NCBI GenBank assembly: GCA_023974075.1
Contig: CM043797.1
Location: 13,750,178 to 13,814,177, forward strand
Length of the DNA: 64,000 nucleotides
Reading direction: 5' to 3'
Source: Chaenocephalus aceratus
Lineage: Eukaryota > Chordata > Actinopteri > Perciformes > Channichthyidae
In this document: positions 43,960-55,737 of the stretch, in pieces
Layout: each line of letters opens with the position of its first letter
Position numbering within the stretch: the first letter of the stretch is position 1
Notes under the pieces: generated by a model
The model's input: the letters and a program-made list of their open reading frames with translations, nothing else
The model's database searches: none
What the model was told of the DNA's origin: nothing
Program-made: the position numbers and the translations under genes

Positions 43960-46391
43960 GGAAACATTTTCTGGCTATTACTGATGGAATCATATCTGTA
44001 ATTTACCACAAGTACACATCATAGTTTTTTCAGAGGTTGTTGTAAATTCAAGACATTTGTTTGTCGTTTTGTCTTCATCCATGCATGCATGCTGATAGGC
44101 TTATCTATACAAAACTATCAATGGTGTGAATGGGTTTGTACTGCTCTCATAATGTATTATAAAGCCACAGCCAGACATTTGGAAATTATTAGTGCAGAGA
44201 TGGAGTTTCTGTCCAATAATGCTTTCAAAAGGTTTTTTAAGTCACCTATGAGAAGTGAGTGAAAAGTGTTTGAGTGAGAGCTGTATGAGGATGCAAGCAC
44301 TTTGTCATGGGTCAGTGTCCTCTGAAATTCAACATTGCAAATTAAAGGGAACTTCCTGTTCTGCTGTATCCCAGGGGCAATGGCAGTCTGGTCCGTGCAC
44401 GTCAGAAGTGTGTCTGTGAAATGGAGACAGATTAGAAATATATATGCCTAATAAATATGTAAACTAGATGGCTTCGATGAGGATGGGAAGGCCACAGCAG
44501 TAATGTCACTGCAATCACTAACCCATCAATCAACACAACGTTTAAATGTGAGGAAGCATCATACTTTTCATGCTTTCATCACCATTCCTACACACTTCAT
44601 GTGCTCTTGTGAACGAAGCAATCATCAACTCCTAAAATACTTTCTAGGCATGGAAATATTTACGCGGCTTAGAGCTGCAATATTGACATTTCTTTCACAT
44701 TAAGACATCAAATATTTGCATTTCCGATGCTGCAAATGATGAATATGTGTATGAGAGTGTGTGCACACCAAATGTAGTTTATGTGCCAGAAATATTCAGG
44801 CATAATCAAGTGTATACCATAGTATGCCAAGATAGGCCTTTATTTTGTTTAGTGAGCACTGATCTTGTTTGTAAAAATAGCAAACCCAGTGTGCAAATTA
44901 TGAAAGCCTTAGAAAACTTTACTTTTCTTTCTGTTAATAAACGCTGTTAGTTATTTTATTAAGTGGGACAGTAATGTTATTCTAAAGAATGATGAAGAGA
45001 TGGATAACACACACAAAACAAAACTACAGACCAAAGCAGTCACCTAAACCGCAATGGTTAACCAAAGTGACATTTGGGATAGCTACTGTATAGCATGTTC
45101 TAATGAGATCTGGATTTTGTTGTTTCAATTTGAGGTCAACAAAAACAGTCAGGAGAGCTTAGCATTTTGATCTTCATGCCTTTCTGCTGTAAAGGTCTAC
45201 TATGTCTGAGGTCAGCTGAAGGCCAAACCTATTTTTTACCTTTTTGCTGGAAAGCTGTTCTGTCAGTGGGCAGGTTGCTGCAGGTGGACAGGAACACCCT
45301 GCTAAATGGTTTATTCATGGAGGGTATACTCGTAGCAGCATGTCAAAAGTCCAGGGCGCTTAATACCAAATAAGACCTTAACAATCCAGGATGTAATATG
45401 CATACTGTATAAGACAGTGGGTTATGACTTTGAATGCTTTTTTAGTTATGGATGTAGAAAAACTCTTAAGTTGAGATTCTGTTAGATTCCATCCCCCCTT
45501 TCCTATGTGTCCGGTCTCTTGACATATTCAAAATCACAGACAACTCAACCAGATTCAGGAAGCAACCTCGACTTGTGTTTGTCTTTTTTATATATTTGTA
45601 TGCAACAGTCCTTTAACTGGAAAGCCCAGTTTCAGTCAGGGGAGGAGTGAGAGCGCAGGAAGTAAGTTATTGATGGTCTTTAACTTAGGACGCTACGAAG
45701 GTTTATGACCTGCCATCAGTGGTGACATTACTGGAAGACCTTTAATGGAGCCTTTTTTTTTTAATAGTAATCATCTCATGTTTCAAACTTCAATAGTAAA
45801 CCATAATTCATCTGTCTTCACATGTGCTGTCTGTGTGAATGAGGCTCGTAAAGGTTGACTTTCATGTTAATACATCACTTGTAAAATGGTTGGACATACA
45901 CATTACTGAAGCTCTTGCAGTTTCTAATGTGTGTGTAGCTACACAACTTACTCTGGCTCAAATAATGAAGTAGTAAAGGAAGGTAGGATCAGACTTGTTT
46001 TTGGGGATTAAATAGCCACTCTTGATCTATATATATATATATATATGCATATGCAATGTTAGTTGTGTCTCTTCTATGTTAACATGGTAATGAAAACCAT
46101 TGCATTCTGAGACATATATCGATTGTAATTAATGTATTATTGGTCATGATGAGGATCCTGGTTTAACTTTCCCAAATCCTATTACATTTTGAATTTGGTG
46201 ATATGGATAATTTGTTCCAGGTGTGAGTAGCATCTATCTGCAGATGCTGTAAATAGCTTAGCCTTACTAGCTCTGGCTGGCATTGACTGTTCACACCTGG
46301 TGTAAATAACAACTGCTGACTCTTATTAATCCCTCCGCTTGACTGCAGTAATTGAATACGCTACATGTACTAATTATCTCTTTGTGAGTGG
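43960..46391. other. arhgap42 intron 1, unique part
   Basis: No exon, RNA gene or bounded repeat seen. An (AT)n run of about 20 bp lies at 46028-46046. Open frames at 44503-44703 and 45167-45373 look like chance. Confidence 0.5.
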
Positions 46392-46848
46392 CAGGCTTGG
46401 ATTTTTGTCATTTTAGGGGCAAGGCCATTTGGCCTTTGGTGTCACACATTTTTCCAGGGCGGAAAGGCCATTGAGGGAAAAATTAGGATTTGGAGCTTAA
46501 AAATAAATAACTTCACTTTCTAATGACAAAAAACAAATCACTTTTTTAATATCAATAATCGTATCATCATATAGGCCTATGCCTCCTTAGTATTAACGTA
46601 TCTAAAATGAAATACTTTACTTTGAATAATTAGTGTTTGGTATGTTTTCCATCGACTACTACTCCCATTCACAAATCCGAAATGAAATCTAAAAATCAAA
46701 AATTCTATTAATATGTAACAAATATATTCCATTTCAGAGCAGAAGAAACAGCCTTCAAGGGTCAAACTCTGCACATACATCATTCAGCAGTGCACTGTGA
46801 AGCTCCAACACCCAACTGTATGAACAAGCAATACTTTGAAATGCAAAA

Positions 46849-46900
46849 GTGTGTGTGTGTGTGTGTGTGTGTGCGTGTGCGTGCGTGCGTGTGTGTGTCT
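46849..46900. repeat. GT/GC microsatellite
   Basis: (GT)n with CGTG interruptions, about 50 bp, inside the hAT-like element. Confidence 0.93.
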
Positions 46901-46911
46901 CTTTAATCAAC

Positions 46912-47245
46912 TCCTCACAGCTCCTCATATCTGTTCAGAAACTGGACAAAAGTTAAAGATGTACAAACCACAGACTGTCTCTGTCATGACGAATACAGTC
47001 GCTGGTTTAATTCTGTCTTCAGGACGTTGTTGTGAGTATGGACGGAGCAGCTCCAACGTTAGCCTGATCGATCAATCTCCATTCACAAAACACGCATTTT
47101 AAAAGGTTTTTCGCATTCCGTCTTGTCTGCACACTCGTCAAAGCATTAAAGCATGGTTTTTACTAATCGTTATCAGTATTTAGTTACTTCGGCATCATTT
47201 TGAAACGTGTATTACAATGAAATCACGGTAAAATAGGTTAATTTG
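46912..47245. repeat. Module shared with 2960-3290, copy B
   Basis: Same orientation and order as copy A: CACAGCTC, CATATCTGTTCAGAAACT, GACAAAAGTTAAA, GAATACAGTCGCTGGTTTA, GCATCATTTTGAAACGTGTA, AAATCACGGT. The Harbinger-type termini of the copy A host are absent here, so it is not a simple nested copy. Confidence 0.8.
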
Positions 47246-47737
47246 GTCGTAGTTGGTTTCCAGCACAGTATTTACATGGATATAAGCCCCGCCCCCGCTC
47301 CAGCGCCTCCTGTTTGAATGACAGGAGTAAACACAGCTGACAGCCGAGGTGAAACTCCAACGGTTAGAGCAATGCGAGTATTCGCATCGCGTCCATTGTG
47401 AACGCAGCATAATGCAGTTCAGAAACCACTGTTCTGATGCTTTTAAAGCAACTTTTAACAGTGTGAGGGGCCCAAAGGCCATGGTGGCCGTAGGACGTAC
47501 AATTATTTGTGGGGCATAACGGCCAGACCGAGGGGCTACGACGGCCATGGCCGGCCGTCATGGCCGTGAAAATCCCACCCTGGTGAGTGGGCTGGGAGAA
47601 ACCACAGATACGAGGCCAATAATGATGCATTTTAGATGTGGTAGGTTGGTTTGTCTACAAAGCACTCAAAGGCAAGTAGCCAGGCCTCACTGGATTCAAA
47701 TGTTGTTTACTTGAAATCTATCTGGTAACAATCAAAT

Positions 47738-48562
47738 TAGAGATGTCCCGATCCGATCACGTGATCGGGGATCGGAGCCGATCACGTGATTTTCAAAACA
47801 TCGGGGATCGGGAGAACAAAATCGGGGATCGGGATGTTTTTTTTTTTTTTTTTTTTAGATTTTTTTTTTTTTTTAAATTTAATGTTACAAAACAAAAATG
47901 ACCATGTTCATGTCTTAAAGTCATCCTGAGGACTTCGTTTTGGTTTAAAATTACACAACATCATGTATGTGTTGCTTTCTTTGGGCTTGTTTTCATAGAC
48001 CTGGTTGCTTATTTCTCTGAAATCTGGCAACAGAGTGGGCGCAGTGTCTAATAGTAGCAGTAAGCTAACGAGAGGCTACGTTCAGCTGGTGACTCGGGAG
48101 TCGGGACAGAGAAAATGTCAGGAGTTTGGAAGTATTATAAAATTGAAAGCGAAGGCAGTGTAACAGCCAGATGCAATGTTTGCAAGGCGGAGGTTCCGCG
48201 TGGTGGAAAGAACAGAGCTACGTTCAACACGACCAATCTAATACGCTACCTGAGAAACAAACACCAACAACAACACGGCGAGTACACAGCGGCCACTCAG
48301 GTAACGGCACTGAAACAACCAACACTTTCAGAGACTTTTAAAAGGAAAGAGAAACTGCCCCAGAACAGTGAAAAGGCCAACACAATAACAGCTAAGATAG
48401 CTGAATTCATCGCGTTGGATGACCAGCCGTTATCTGTTACCTTTTTTTTCTCTTAATGCATTGCATAAAGATCGGATCGGGAAAAATCGGTATCGGCAGA
48501 TTGTCAAAATCAAATGATCGGAATCGGATCGGGAGCAAAAAAAGGTGATCGGGACATCCCTA
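47738..48562 (+). mobile_element. hAT element with perfect 8-bp duplication, internally deleted
   Basis: AATCAAAT flanks both sides (47730-47737 and 48563-48570). Termini TAGAGATGTCCCGATC and GATCGGGACATCCCTA are inverted copies. Multiple GATCGG motifs lie inside both ends. It retains only the 5' BED-finger part of a transposase (48115-48456). A poly-T tract of more than 30 bp lies near 47839-47876. Confidence 0.9.
48115..48456 (+). CDS. BED zinc-finger fragment of a hAT transposase
   Basis: 113 codons, open from ATG to TAA within the deleted hAT element. The start MSGVWKYYKI is typical of ZBED/hAT N-termini. Cys20 and Cys23 (CNVC), then His50 and His54 in NKHQQQH form a BED zinc site, with the conserved PRGGKNRATFNTTNLIRYL stretch between. 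After about residue 60 the homology-like pattern fades, and the DDE catalytic and dimerisation regions are absent. BED domains bind DNA, so the product could bind hAT ends without cutting. Expression is unknown, and it may be only a remnant. Confidence 0.72.
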   Translation: MSGVWKYYKIESEGSVTARCNVCKAEVPRGGKNRATFNTTNLIRYLRNKHQQQHGEYTAATQVTALKQPTLSETFKRKEKLPQNSEKANTITAKIAEFIALDDQPLSVTFFFS

Positions 48563-48979
48563 AATCAAATGGTGAGATGATGTGTGTAACAATGGTGCCC
48601 AAAATGTCACTTAGTACACTTGTGTAAATTAACTGATATATGCACCCTGATTTTCAGTTTTAGGAAAAATTCAAAAAAACTAACCATAATGTAATGCCAC
48701 AATAATTCAATCAAGCAAATGTAGTAGTGTTTCATTTAAGCAATCATACACGAGAGGCCGTTCTTGAATAATAGTTTAAGATTCTGGAAATTGTGGTTAT
48801 TTATACTTTGACCTAAATGCATTATCATGTCTGTAGGATAAATAGGAAGCTACAGCCAGCAGTCGAAAATGCCCATGGTTCATGTTAGCCAGTAATTGCA
48901 TAAGTTACCATTGATTAAACGGAAAAAAAACAATTTGAACATGCACGTTTTGGCATATTTACAAAATATTGGATATGGC

Positions 48980-50200
48980 TAGGGTTGGGTATCGTTTGAA
49001 TTTCCACGATTCTGATTCCGATTCCGATTCTACTTTTCGATTCCGGTTCTTAACGGTTCTCAATTCCGATTCTTTGAGGGGCAGGGTAAAACAATTATAA
49101 ATTGCTTCTTCCACCAAAAAAAGTACATTTATTCGAGAAACTTTTACACAGGTTAGTTTACAGTAATATATTCACATTAATCAGTCTGTTTATATTCACT
49201 ACTATATAACTGTAACCTGAGAACCACTGAAGCTACAACAGTGCAACAGTCCAACTTTTAAAGGAAACCCCCCCCCATTCAAAAACAGTTCTTGTTGAGA
49301 AAAACAAGGATATATGCCTTCTCAGGCATACCGGGAAGACATGTTTGAACATTTTAAAGTAAAATGCTTCAATCTCGTGCACTTTAAGCAGAATTACTAG
49401 AGACTAGATCTAGGGGGTACAACTCTAAACACCCATATGAAAAAGATCGGTTTACATTTGAATAATTAAATAAGTATGTGAACATAACCAATAATCTACC
49501 ATAGCCAATAACAAATACGTGTAACGTATTTTAGTTTTGTTGTTCATTCATATCTTATTTTACTATTTTATTAATGCATATTTTTTTATCTCTCCAGTTT
49601 AAAATGATATGTCTGGTTTACTGTCCTATAGTATACATTGGTATGATTTCAAACCTGTTTTATCCCAATAATTATAAAAGGAGTGCCTTGGAAATATGTG
49701 TTTACATAAATTGTGATCAAAACGTTTGAGACCCACTGAGATAACTTAGACTAAAGTGAACTATCTAAACACTCAGAGTCCTTTACCTCACTGAGCTGTA
49801 GTTATCAGCCTCAGTCTGACTGGAGAGGACTCTCCCTCCACATCATTGTAGAAACATCTTCTTCTTCCGTTAGAGCAGCTAGCACCAGATGCTAATAACA
49901 ACAGCATCCTCCCTTTCTCCCTCGCTCGCTTCCACGCTCACTCGCATTTTTTGCTGTGAGCTGCGGGTGCCAGATAAACCAACATCCCCCATTTTCATCA
50001 CTTACAGCGCCCATCGTACAGGGCAAATGAAACGTGTAACCGGGATAAAAAGGGTGTTACATTTACTTAATTATGAATGTTGTTACATCAAGGCCAAAAA
50101 TTAGGATGAGCACCAACGGTCAAAACATTTTTTTTTCTCCCAGAGCTGTCAGCGCAGCGCCTCCACAGATGTTGGAACCGGTTCTCGGTACCCAACCCTA
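48980..50200. mobile_element. hAT-like MITE, TAGGGTTGGGTATCG family, copy 1
   Basis: Perfect 8-bp duplication GATATGGC at 48972-48979 and 50201-50208. Termini TAGGGTTGGGTATCG and CGGTACCCAACCCTA are inverted copies. Subterminal GATTCCGATTCC motifs on the left mirror GGAACCGG motifs on the right. No transposase. It is very similar to 53689-55134 over most of its length, which implies recent spread. Confidence 0.92.
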
Positions 50201-50208
50201 GATATGGC

Positions 50209-50588
50209 AGAGGAATACATTTTCTCTTGCACATCATCCATCATAGTTGTACTGTATATCAGAACACCTCATCACATTTGATCACTGACATCAAACACAC
50301 ACAGAGCACCATGGGCATTCCATTTACACCTGTCATGTAAATTCAATATTCATTAGGCTTTCATCTGTGGATGGTCTGGCCAGCTCCCAAGACAAATATT
50401 AAGGAGTGTTTATCTTGCTATCTATCTTCCAGCAACCACTTGAATACTTCTGTCATGTCACAATGTCCCTGTAACATACTGTTACTTGCTAACGTTAACT
50501 GTTGAAAAGAGCCCCGTTGACGGAGCAGACAAAGAGGAAACCTTCATTCTACTTAGCTAGATCAGTAAGGGACAAAACCTGCCTATGT
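50209..50588. other. Intron DNA, nothing seen
   Basis: 380 bp between two hAT elements. No motif or reading frame of note. Confidence 0.5.
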
Positions 50589-50596
50589 ATTAATAC

Positions 50597-51404
50597 TAGT
50601 GGTGCACGATAATTATCGGTCCGATATTAGGAATTATGACGTCATCCCGATAAACCCGATAAAAGTATTAATAGCCCCGATAATATACAATATATTTTTT
50701 GGGTGAAAAAAATACTGCGGTGTGGGTGGATTGGGATGAGGGGCGCTTGTTTTTCACTCGGCTCCTCCCGTTTTGCCAGTACTGTGGTATTAGTGGTTTA
50801 GGAAGAGGGGAGTTTTTCACAAATCCAGCGCTCCCTAACTCATGCCTGGCTGTGACGTAAATGGTGTGCGGCCGTGAAGCCAGGACAGTAAACAAACATG
50901 TCGTCGGTAGTATGGGACTATTTCAAAGTTTCAGAGTTAGATAGTTCGCTTGCTATTTGTATTAACAAATGCAGAAGTTCCACGAGGAGGGAAGAAGGCA
51001 ACGAGCTACAATACTTCCAACCTGATTAGTCACCTGAAACATCGCCATCGCTACGATGGTGTGTTAAAAGCGTACGAAGACGCCTGCGCTGCTAAACTAG
51101 CGGCGAATCCAAAGCCAGCTGCAAAGGCACCGGGGCTTTTACCTATCGACGAGGCTTTTGAAAAAGGCAAGAAGTTTGCCAGAGACGACCCCAGGGTTAG
51201 TTTTGTTCATAGTAGTAATGCTCATGTCATTTGCTCACTACTAGTCTTTTTTTTACCACCAGGTGGGCAAAAACTACAGGTACATTTAATATATATATAT
51301 ATATATTATATTATTATCGGTTATCGGTATCGGTATCGGTCTTGAGAAGCAGGAAGTTATCGGTATCGGTATCGGTTTCAAAAAACCAATATCGTGCATC
51401 CCTA
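50597..51404 (+). mobile_element. hAT element with perfect 8-bp duplication, internally deleted
   Basis: ATTAATAC flanks both sides (50589-50596 and 51405-51412). Ends are TAGTGGTGCACGATAATTAT and CCAATATCGTGCATCCCTA. ATCGGT motifs are clustered near the right end. It keeps part of a BED-finger reading frame and an (AT)n run at 51288-51306. Confidence 0.9.
50898..51200 (+). pseudogene. BED zinc finger of a hAT transposase, frameshifted
   Basis: ATG at 50898 opens MSSVVWDYFKVSELDSSLAI, the standard start of a ZBED-type finger. Small indels around the Cys pair (about 50955-50980) push the rest into another frame. That frame reads NAEVPRGGKKATSYNTSNL and ISHLKHRHRYDG with the His pair, and it stays open to 51345, though it reads into non-coding sequence by about 51250. 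The catalytic region is missing. Confidence 0.72.
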
Positions 51405-51412
51405 ATTAATAC

Positions 51413-53563
51413 TACGCCTGTGGCTTTATCAAATAACTAAGATATGATTTATTTGGTGTTCTAAGTTTGTTTCATGCTATAGCTGTAACTCCATCTTGTT
51501 AATATTAAAAGCAACAGACAGAATGAGTGTTATCAAAGTCTCCTTTGTGCAGTTTCATTGGAAAAAAGGAGTGGGTCCTATGCTGTTTGTTGCGCTGAAA
51601 AAACTGAAAAGAGGTCTAGTTTTCTGACAGTGGCACCAACAATAATGCCTCTTGGAAACTCTTTAGGGGAAAAGTTACAAAGTGACCAATTTCCACTTCA
51701 AGTTTTATTGCACATTTTAGAAGTTTATTTTCTGTTCAGTCTTCACAGTTTTTAAAAACTGCAATATATTGCTTCTTTAACTAGATTCATAAATCCAAGC
51801 AAACATTTCATGTTCATAAGCTTTAAAGAATGCAGCCAGATTAGCTCAGTTTGAACTAGAAGACAGCCCATTATTATGTTAGCTGACTGAGTCTCTGCCA
51901 CCAGCCCAGGCCCACGCCTGTACATCAGCTCGAGTGATGCTTCCTCCCTGCTATACACAGTAATGAATGGTTGACACGCATGGAGTGTTATTACGAAAAA
52001 ATGATAAACTACAGTTTTTAGCAAGTCTATAAAATTGCATCTTTGCTTGCCCCAACTGTGCCTGCATAATTTTTGAGGTATTTATGCAACTTGATATCGC
52101 TATAATTAGTGACTGCAACTTTAATAGAGGAAGATGTGACGTGTAGACTTGTTGTAAAAAGAAAAATGGCTCTGCTTTGGGAACTCTTGAATGTTTGTTT
52201 GTCTGAGGACAGATGATGTTCCCTAGGCACAGCCACAGGAAATGTCCTGTAAACAAGCTTGTATAACCGTCGCCCATCCCCCATCCTCCCTCAGATAGCA
52301 TTTGGCTGGACATCATTTTGTTTCGGTGCGTGGGTGTGTATATATGTGAATTTGTATGCGCACGTCTGTGGGACTGTGTGATGCAGGATCATACTATTTA
52401 TAATGTATTGCTGCTTTGAGGACATTGATGAATCTGAACCAATGTAATGGAGATGAAATAGAGTTCATTATGTGACTTGTTTAGTAATGAAGCCAAGTGA
52501 AGCGGTGAGCAGGGCTCATGCGGCACTGCGAGGGACTCTGGTGTTTTTGAAGACAGATTTTGATAAAAGGATTAGAGACATTTCTCTCCTAAAAGCTGCA
52601 TACCCTCTGCCGGAAAACGTGTTCCCAACAAAGTCCCAATGTATTGCAGTTTCCTAAGTTAAACACGTGATTTGTGTAGACTCCGTGTTAACAACAACTC
52701 ATGTTGACTTGGCTCGCGAACATTATGCGATATACATTCTTGTGAGGAACCAAGAGATTGTGTGGTAAAAGATGGGAAATGTGCATGTCGCCCTGCCAAC
52801 GCAGACGTTAAACTCAGAGTTTGGATGGCGCATTAAAAAGTCTCCAGCGCCTGGCCCCATGGGTTGCCACGTTTTATCAGAAAGTGTTTGCATAATAGGT
52901 TTTTAATTAGTTTTGCTAACGTCTTTTCATTTTGAATTGTCTTAAAGGACTTTGAAGCGTGTTCTTTGCTAATTGGGCCTGCCTCATAAGAGCAAGAAGG
53001 CCTTTCGCAAAATAAATGTTTTGTCAAATCCTATAAGTGAAAATTACAATTCCTACTTGCAACTATCATCACTACAATGAAATATGCTGCTTATTAGTTC
53101 TGAGTGCTTCTTCTTTTTCTTCCAGAGGCATCTCTCTCAGAAGTTGTGTCAGATGTGTTGTCTGTGTCTTCTAAAAGAATATCTCTGTGCTCGGTCTAAA
53201 GAGTGTAGACTTGGTGATAAATGGCGGAGAATGACCTGCCTGGCTTTTTTCATTCCAGCAGAATTGCAGGGCTAATAACTTTGATCTTTTTCTTTGGAGC
53301 TTAAGAATAGGCTGTAGCATTGCATCAGCCTCATATCAAAGAGCTGGAGTCAGTGTAGTCTTACAGTATTTCTTCAATATATATACTTATATTGATGTCG
53401 TATACATATTATATTATTTCTCAAATTCACACTTTTATTTTGGGTTTTAACTAGAACATTTTAACATGTTAATGTTTATAAATCAATATTTTGCTCTGCT
53501 GTCTGTCTGAATACACCTGAATTCGCCCTCTGTCAGAGACGTTTAGTTTTAGCGCCTGTCTCT
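51413..53563. other. arhgap42 intron 1, unique part
   Basis: No bounded repeat or exon seen. Open frames at 51752-52316 on the - strand and 52472-52657 on the + strand lack recognisable domains and splice context. Confidence 0.5.
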
Positions 53564-53567
53564 TTAA

Positions 53568-55733
53568 AGGTCCCATGTCATGCTTTTCTGGTTATTACCG
53601 TCCCCTTGCGTGTTATGTAGCTTTTTATGCATGTAAACGGTCTGCAGAGTCACAAACCCTCAAAATACACCCTGTAGCGACTAGCGAGTAGGGTTGGGTA
53701 TCGTTTGAATTTCCACAATTCTGATTCCGATTCCGATTCTATTTTTCGATTCCGGTTCTTAACGGTTCTCAATTCCGATTATTTGAGGGGCAGGGTAAAA
53801 AAATGATACATGCTTCTTCCACCAAAAAAATTACATTTATTCGAGAAACTTTTACACAGGTTAGTTTACAGTAATATTCACATTAATCAGTCTGTTTATA
53901 TTCAATGCTATAATGTAACTGTAACCGGAGAACCACTGAAGCTACAACAGTGTAACAGTCCAACTTTTAAAGGAAACCCCCCCCCATTTAAAAACGATTC
54001 TTGTTGAGAAAAACAAGCATATCTGCCTTCTCAGGCATACCGGGAAGAAATGTTTGAACATTTTAAAGTAAAATGCTTCAATCTGGTGCACTTTAAGCAG
54101 AATTACTAAAGACTAGATCTAGGGGGTACAACTCTAAACACCCATATGAAAAAGATCGGTTTACATTTTAATAATTAAATAAGTATGTGAACATAACCAA
54201 TAATCTACCATAGCCAATAACAAATACATGTAAAGTATTTTATTTTTGTTGTTCATTCATATCTTATTTTACTATTTTATTTATGCATATTTTTTTATCT
54301 CCAGTTTAAAACGATATGTCTGGTTTACTGTCCTATGGTATACATTGGAATGATTTCAAACATGTTTTATCCCAATAATTATAAAGGAGTGCCTTGGAAA
54401 TATGTGTTTACATAAATTGTGATCAAAACGTTTGAGACCCACTGAGATAACTTAGACTAAAGTGAACTATCTAAACACTCAGAGTCCTTTACCTCACTGA
54501 GCTGTAGTTATCAGCCTCAGTCTGACTGGAGAGAACTCTCCCTCCACATCATTGTAGAAACATCTTCTTCTTCCGTTAGAGCAGCTAGCACCAGATGCTA
54601 ATAACAACAGCGCCGGTTCCAGTGCACCCTCCCTCTCTCCCTCGCTCGCTCGCACTTTGGCTGTGAGCCGCGGGTGCCAGATAAACCAACATCCCCCATT
54701 TTCATCACTTACAGCGGCCATCGTACAGGGCGAATGAAAAGTGTAACCGGGGTGAAAAGGGTGTTACATTTACTTAATTATGAATGTTGTTACATCAAGG
54801 CCGAAAATTAGGATGAGCACTAACGGTCAAAACATTTTTTTTTTCTCCCAGAGCTGTCAGCGCAGCGCCTCCACAGATCTGGCGCCCTAGGCGAACATCT
54901 ATAACGCCAGTGCGACGGGCCGGCCCTGGTCCCAGGTTACGTTGTAGGAAGTGTAGGTACAACGCTACATTTCCCACCCCGCCGCAGTCATACAGTAGGC
55001 TACGGAGAGCGGCGAGAAACATTTCCTCAGGCATCGAAAAGTGGAACCGAAATTCACATCTCTAAATGATGCCGTTGGAATCGAAATGGTGGAACCAGTT
55101 CCGAACCGGAACCGGTTCTCGGTACCCAACCCTAGTAGCGAGTAAAACTCTTAACACAGAAAATACCTGTCTATGCTGCCCCAGAACACCTCGTTGGAGA
55201 TTTCTCTTTTTCCATTGTTTACTTCTTGGGTATAGTGACGTATTTGGGTATAGTGACGTTACGTTACGTCCGCGGAGCCGTTACGTCCGCGGAGCCGTTA
55301 CGTTTGGACCAATCTGCGGACTTCCTCACACACACACGCTCGGGGCGACGTTGCGAGGCTCGCTGCTGCGAGGAGCGGACAGTGTGAGCTGGCTTACTGG
55401 TGTGGGGTCGGCGAGACAGCGAGACACCACGGAACTCAGCCTGGGCACACACACAAACTCCCAGCCAGGATGCGGGTGTGTGTGTGTGTTTCGGGCTGGG
55501 TTTCGCTGTGTCTCGCTGTCTCGCATCCAGCCACTGGGCTCACAGCCACTGGGCACACGCAGGAGCCCAGCCACTCCAACAAGCCGTTTAGGACAGAGAG
55601 TGAATACACATACTATACAGAGGTGCTGTGTGAGAAACCAATGTGAGTTTGAAAAATTGCACAATATAAATCTATTCTAGTAGACCTCAACAATGAAATT
55701 ATGATCAGTAGAAATGGCCATGACATGGGACCT
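53568..55733. mobile_element. TTAA-flanked MITE, copy 2, with nested hAT
   Basis: Termini AGGTCCCATGTCATG and CATGACATGGGACCT are perfect inverted copies, bounded by TTAA at 53564-53567 and 55734-55737. Outside the nested hAT (53689-55134) it matches copy 1 at 7608-8453, including the CTTTTCTGGTTATTACC start and the AGAAACCAATGTGAGTTTG stretch. It carries TGACGTA motifs near 55236-55262. Confidence 0.87.
53689..55134. mobile_element. hAT-like MITE, TAGGGTTGGGTATCG family, copy 2 (nested)
   Basis: Inserted in the TTAA element. The 8-bp flanks are CTAGCGAG (53681-53688) and GTAGCGAG (55135-55142), one mismatch. It shares the termini and interior of 48980-50200 but has about 220 extra bp near the right end (about 54880-55100), which copy 1 has lost. 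No coding capacity. Confidence 0.9.
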
Positions 55734-55737
55734 TTAA

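Larger units (their letters stand above)
46392..47582. mobile_element. hAT-like MITE with shared module
   Basis: Flanked by perfect 8-bp GTGAGTGG repeats at 46384-46391 and 47583-47590. Termini start CAGGCTTGGATTTT and, read inward from the right, CAGGGTGGGATTTT. GGCCAT motifs recur in both subterminal regions. It has no transposase. It contains a GT microsatellite and a module also found in the Harbinger-like element at 2756-3523. Confidence 0.85.

Noticed and set aside
47738..48562. Regulatory palindrome cluster (GATCGG/CACGTG motifs) as an enhancer
   Set aside because: These are the subterminal repeats of a hAT element with a perfect target duplication.
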